Source: an uncultured Bacilli bacterium (GTDB lineage: Bacteria; Bacillota_I; Bacilli_A; RF39; UBA660). Taken from it: a stretch of 8,749 bases of DNA. Below the pieces are notes generated by a model, which made no database searches, was not told the DNA's origin, and saw only the letters and a program-made list of their open reading frames with translations. The position numbers were made by a program, and so were the translations under genes. The DNA is taken from the NCBI GenBank assembly GCA_934101605.1, contig CAKORS010000039.1, positions 1-8,749 of the forward strand. The letters are read 5' to 3'. This document shows, in pieces, positions 6,035 to 8,749 of this stretch; positions within the stretch are counted from its first letter, which is position 1, and the number at the start of each line of letters is the position of its first letter.

Positions 6035-6436
6035 CTACAACAATTCAATATCATCTAACGCTTCCAATTGTTCCATCAAAGTATTTCTAATTTTTTTCTT
6101 ATAAATATAAATATTTTTATTTAATAATTCTTGTTTCTTAGTAATAGAGTTTGCTCTTAATAATGCATCATTTACTATTCTTGATGCATTATCTTTAGCA
6201 TCTTGTATTATTCTTTCTCTTTCCCTATTAGCTTCTTTTCTCATCTCTTCAATTTGTTCACGAGAAATAAAATACATATTATCTCTACGATTAAGTTCTT
6301 CTTGTAATCTTCTAATCTCTTCTCTTTGGTTTTTTATAACAAGAATATTTTCCTCTGTCTTTTTTATAACATAATCAACAAATTGATTTACTTCCTGCTT
6401 ATCATACCCCACTTGAGATTCTTTAAAATTATCCAT
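6035..6436 (-). CDS. divIVA: DivIVA-family polar/septal protein
   Basis: DivIVA proteins are coiled-coil scaffolds that gather at negatively curved membrane (septa and poles) and recruit partners. The N-terminus MDNFKESQVGYDKQEVNQFVDYVI carries the conserved F...GYD..EV..F lipid-binding pattern. About residues 28-105 form a long charged coiled coil rich in E, R and Q, ending in a hydrophobic tail (LMEQLEALDDIELL). I start it at the ATG 6436: AAGAGGTG (6450-6443) is a good ribosome binding site 6-8 bases before it, while the in-frame GTG at 6445 lies inside that site. This gives 133 aa, shorter than Bacillus DivIVA (about 164), mainly at the C-terminus. It follows sepF closely and precedes the unknown membrane protein by under 10 bases. 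The alternative is a DivIVA-like GpsB paralogue, less likely given the position next to sepF. Confidence 0.9.
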   Translation of the reverse strand: MDNFKESQVGYDKQEVNQFVDYVIKKTEENILVIKNQREEIRRLQEELNRRDNMYFISREQIEEMRKEANRERERIIQDAKDNASRIVNDALLRANSITKKQELLNKNIYIYKKKIRNTLMEQLEALDDIELL

Positions 6437-6459
6437 ACTTTTCACCTCTTGGATATCTT

Positions 6460-6867
6460 TTATTCGTCTTCTTCTATTTCTTTACTCTTCTTACTTTGTT
6501 TTTCTTCTATTTTTCCTTCTACTCCAACATTATCCGGAGTACATAAGAAAATACCATTACCTATCTTTTCTAAATTACCATTTATTGCATATAAAGTTCC
6601 ACTTAAAAAATCAATTATTCTTTTTGCTTGATCTGGTGTAACTCTTCTTAAATTAACAATAACAGCCTTTCTAAGTCTTAAATAATCTGCTATTTGTTGT
6701 GATTCAGAATAAGCTCTAGGTTCAACTAAAACCATCTTACTTCCACCTGCACCACTCATATCTTTAAATGCATTTTTAGTAGTTACTTTATAATAATCAT
6801 CAGCTTTTGGACTATCTTTCACAGTTTCATCATCACCAATAAATTTTTTAATTTTTTCAAATGCCAT
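6460..6867 (-). CDS. sepF: Cell-division protein SepF
   Basis: SepF binds the C-terminal tail of FtsZ, tethers it to the membrane and helps shape the septum. The 135-aa product has the expected plan: an N-terminal amphipathic membrane helix (MAFEKIKKFIG), a short linker, and the globular core at about 40-117 with GGSKMVLVEPRAYSE, QIADYLRLRKAVIVNL, RRVTPDQAKRIIDFLSG and GNGIFLCTPDNV. A charged, Glu/Lys-rich tail follows. Length is close to the usual ~150 aa. AGGAGG (6880-6875) lies 7 bases before the ATG. It is the first gene of the sepF-divIVA-unknown operon. The ylmG and ylmH genes that separate sepF from divIVA in Bacillus are absent, leaving a gap of about 20 bases. Confidence 0.96.
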   Translation of the reverse strand: MAFEKIKKFIGDDETVKDSPKADDYYKVTTKNAFKDMSGAGGSKMVLVEPRAYSESQQIADYLRLRKAVIVNLRRVTPDQAKRIIDFLSGTLYAINGNLEKIGNGIFLCTPDNVGVEGKIEEKQSKKSKEIEEDE

Positions 6868-6888
6868 AATAAATCCTCCTAATCATCC

Positions 6889-6916
6889 TATATAAAATAT
6901 ATTAACATATTAACAA
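6889..6916 (-). promoter_or_regulatory. Candidate promoter of the sepF operon
   Basis: On the minus strand TTGTTA (6916-6911) and TATATA (6894-6889) are 16 bases apart. Transcription would start near 6882, giving a very short leader that begins almost at the AGGAGG site (6880-6875). The gap is so AT-rich that other pairings (for example TTGAAT at 6920) are possible, but a promoter is expected here because pheT ends in a terminator. Confidence 0.4.
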
Positions 6917-6949
6917 TTCAAATTAAAGACCTATTTAAAAAAATCCCAT

Positions 6950-6970
6950 AAAAATTGTCATAATTGACAA
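6950..6970 (-). terminator. Inverted repeat, possible second terminator after pheT
   Basis: TTGTCA and TGACAA form perfect 6-bp arms around a 4-base loop (6970-6955 on the minus strand), followed directly by five T (6954-6950). It lies only 3 bases beyond the pheT terminator's T run. It may be a weak back-up terminator, or an operator upstream of sepF. Confidence 0.45.
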
Positions 6971-6972
6971 AT

Positions 6973-6999
6973 AAAAATGTGTGTATTTAAACACACATT
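6973..6999 (-). terminator. Rho-independent terminator of pheT
   Basis: On the minus strand AATGTGTGT / ACACACATT (6999-6991 with 6984-6976) makes a perfect 9-bp stem with a 6-base loop, followed by a short T run that overlaps the stem base (6977-6973). The pheT TAA (7000-6998) forms the foot of the stem. Confidence 0.85.
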
Positions 7000-8749
7000 A
7001 TTTATCTCTTAATTCTGCATCATATTTTTTACAAACATCATCAATTACTTTTCTAAAAATAGTATCTACTTCTTTATCTTCTAAAGTTCTATCATTTGAA
7101 TTAAAAGTAAGAGAATATGCTATAGATTTTTTATTTTCACCTAAAGACTTATCTTCATAAATATCAAATTCATAAACATCTCTTAAAATATTAGTTCCTA
7201 TCTTTTTAATAAAAGAAACAATATCTCCAGATTTTATATCTTTATCTAAAATAAATGCTACATCCTTTTTAATTTCAGGATATTTAGAAATTTCTTTATT
7301 CTTAATAGGTTTTATCTTATTATTAAATAATTTAGTTAAACTAATCTCTAATACATATGCTTCTAATTTATATTTAGGATGTAACTTACCAATTACTCCT
7401 ACTGGTTTTCTATCAACTAAAATATTAGCACTACTAAAAGGATGTAAAGAAGAAATAATATTATCAGTATCAAATAAAACTCTTCCTTTAAAACCTAAAT
7501 AATCTAATAAATCAATAAGTAAACCCTTTAATACATAAAAATCACTCTTTAAAGTTTTATTATAAACTTTATTTTGATAAAAATTACCACTTAAAAGAAT
7601 AGCTAATTTCTTATCTTCTAATAAATCATTATCTTTTTTAGTATAAATATCACTAACCTCAAAAATATTAACATCTTTTACATTATAAGAATTATTATAA
7701 TTACATACCTCAATTAAACTAGGAATTATTGAACTTCTCATTATATTTCTATCTTTAGAAATAGGTCTTAAAACTTGATAACCTTTAACATCATCAACAT
7801 TAAAACTATCAAAATTATCTTGTGTAGTTAAAGAATAAGTAATAACTTCTTTTAAACCTTTATTGATTAAAACATTCTTAACTTCTTTTTCTATACCATA
7901 TAAATAATTTCTTTTTCCTGGAGTTGATACAAATAAAGGAAGTTTTCCTACTATATTATCAATACCATGAATTCTACCTATTTCCTCAATTAAATCTTCT
8001 TCTATACTTATATCAAGTCTTCTCGAAGGAACAACAACTCTAATGATATCTCCCAAATCCTCAGCATCAAATTTTAATTTTCTAAATACTTCCATAATAT
8101 CTTGATTACTAAGTTGAAGTCCTAATACACTTCTTACCTTTTCTATAGATAAATTAATAACATTTTCTGAAAGAGTAATATCACTATGTTCTAACATACC
8201 ATTAATAACAGTAGCAGAAGCATATTCTTTAAGCATTTTAACAGCCATTAACATAGCCATATACGTTCTATTAGGATCTATCCCTCTTTCAAACCTTAAA
8301 CTGGCTTCACTAGATAAAACTCTCTTAGAAGTTTTTCTAATACTCATTGCATCAAATATAGCAGATTCTATAACTATGTCTTTAGTATCACTTGTAATCT
8401 CTGAATTAAGTCCGCCCATAACACCAGCAAGACAAACTGCACCATCATTATTTGCTATAACTATATCATCACTTGTAAGAGTTCTTTCTTCAATATCTAA
8501 AGTAACCAATTTTTCATTATCATAAGCATTTCTTACAATAATACTATTTCCTAATGTTTTATAATCAAAAAAATGTAAAGGTTGTCCATATAATAACATT
8601 ACATAATTAGATATATCAACAACATTATTTATAGGTCTTATACCACTAGCCATAAGTCTTTTCTTAATAAAATTTGGAGATTCTTTTATAACTACATCTT
8701 TAACAACACGAGCTAAATATAAAGGACATTTTGTAGTTTCTACAGAAAG
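6998..8749 (-). CDS. pheT: Phenylalanyl-tRNA synthetase beta subunit (C-terminal part; 5' end outside the window)
   Basis: PheT pairs with PheS as an alpha2-beta2 enzyme that charges tRNA-Phe; the beta subunit carries the editing site and tRNA-binding domains. The frame stays open past the internal ATG at 8653 to the window edge, and the extra residues (…YLARVVKDVVIKESPNF, then IKKRLMASGIRPINNVVDIS) continue the B3/B4 domain without a break, so 8653 is not the true start. About 583 residues are visible: B3/B4 editing region (GQPLHFFDYKTL, CLAGVMGGL, RFERGIDP), B5 domain (VPSRRLDISIEEDLIEEIGRIHGID), the catalytic-like core (STPGKRNYLYGIE, MRSSIIPSLIEV) and the C-terminal ferredoxin-fold anticodon-binding domain (SKYPEIKKDVAFILDK to the end). 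The missing part is the N-terminal tRNA-binding domain. pheS is expected just upstream. Confidence 0.96.
   Translation of the reverse strand, partial: LSVETTKCPLYLARVVKDVVIKESPNFIKKRLMASGIRPINNVVDISNYVMLLYGQPLHFFDYKTLGNSIIVRNAYDNEKLVTLDIEERTLTSDDIVIANNDGAVCLAGVMGGLNSEITSDTKDIVIESAIFDAMSIRKTSKRVLSSEASLRFERGIDPNRTYMAMLMAVKMLKEYASATVINGMLEHSDITLSENVINLSIEKVRSVLGLQLSNQDIMEVFRKLKFDAEDLGDIIRVVVPSRRLDISIEEDLIEEIGRIHGIDNIVGKLPLFVSTPGKRNYLYGIEKEVKNVLINKGLKEVITYSLTTQDNFDSFNVDDVKGYQVLRPISKDRNIMRSSIIPSLIEVCNYNNSYNVKDVNIFEVSDIYTKKDNDLLEDKKLAILLSGNFYQNKVYNKTLKSDFYVLKGLLIDLLDYLGFKGRVLFDTDNIISSLHPFSSANILVDRKPVGVIGKLHPKYKLEAYVLEISLTKLFNNKIKPIKNKEISKYPEIKKDVAFILDKDIKSGDIVSFIKKIGTNILRDVYEFDIYEDKSLGENKKSIAYSLTFNSNDRTLEDKEVDTIFRKVIDDVCKKYDAELRDK

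Noticed and set aside
6326..6631. Plus-strand open frame of 101 codons across divIVA and sepF
   Set aside because: It lies antisense to two clear genes, and the hydrophobic Phe/Leu/Ser-rich product is what reverse-complemented AT-rich coding DNA gives.
6998..8653. Complete pheT starting at the ATG 8653
   Set aside because: The frame stays open to 8749 and the upstream codons continue conserved PheT sequence, so the gene is cut by the window edge.
1..8749. CRISPR array, insertion sequence, tRNA or rRNA genes
   Set aside because: I saw no regularly spaced repeats, transposase frame, terminal inverted repeats or cloverleaf in the gaps; all gaps are under 300 bases and are explained by leaders and terminators.

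Overview
The window is a very AT-rich stretch in which every supported gene lies on the minus strand, so it is read from the high coordinates down. It looks like a low-GC Gram-positive (Bacillota/Firmicutes) chromosome: it has a T-box riboswitch, SepF, DivIVA, a SpoIIAA/sigma-F-type pair and strong GGAGG ribosome binding sites. Tryptophan is encoded by TGG, and a TGA stop overlaps the next start codon, so the standard bacterial code is used and mycoplasma-type recoding is unlikely. The very low GC content and compact spacing would suit a reduced gut Bacilli or Clostridia lineage; this placement is inference.

Layout in the direction of transcription: (1) 8749-6998, the C-terminal ~580 residues of pheT, ending in a hairpin terminator, possibly followed by a second one. 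(2) 6867-5265, a compact operon sepF - divIVA - unknown membrane-anchored protein, with its own candidate promoter and a terminator overlapping its last codons. (3) 5239-4978, a sigma-A-like promoter and a T-box leader with an isoleucine (ATC) specifier. It controls a CYTH-domain triphosphate enzyme gene and ileS (type 2, eukaryote-like IleRS); these are 3 bases apart and likely translationally coupled, and they end in a terminator at 1324-1353. (4) 1130-157, a SpoIIAA-like STAS protein overlapping a sigma-F-like sigma factor by four bases, with a terminator wrapped around the sigma stop codon. (5) 83-1, the first 27 codons of a gene whose N-terminus resembles DUF1016/YhcG-type nucleases, cut by the window edge.

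The order sepF ... divIVA ... ileS is that of the tail of the Bacillus division cluster (sepF-ylmG-ylmH-divIVA-ileS). Here ylmG and ylmH are absent, and an unknown membrane protein, a T-box and a CYTH gene sit between divIVA and ileS. The most unusual locus is the SpoIIAA/sigma pair. The anti-sigma kinase gene spoIIAB, normally between them, is missing; the SpoIIAA-like protein has Asp-Arg-His-Gly where the phosphorylated serine should be; and the sigma factor lacks the usual N-terminal region. Together these suggest a sporulation-type partner-switching module that has lost its phosphorylation switch or been rewired. No stretch over 300 bases lacks a gene; the longest gap (4978-5264) holds the T-box leader, and 1167-1359 holds only the ileS terminator, an inverted repeat and a weak promoter candidate.
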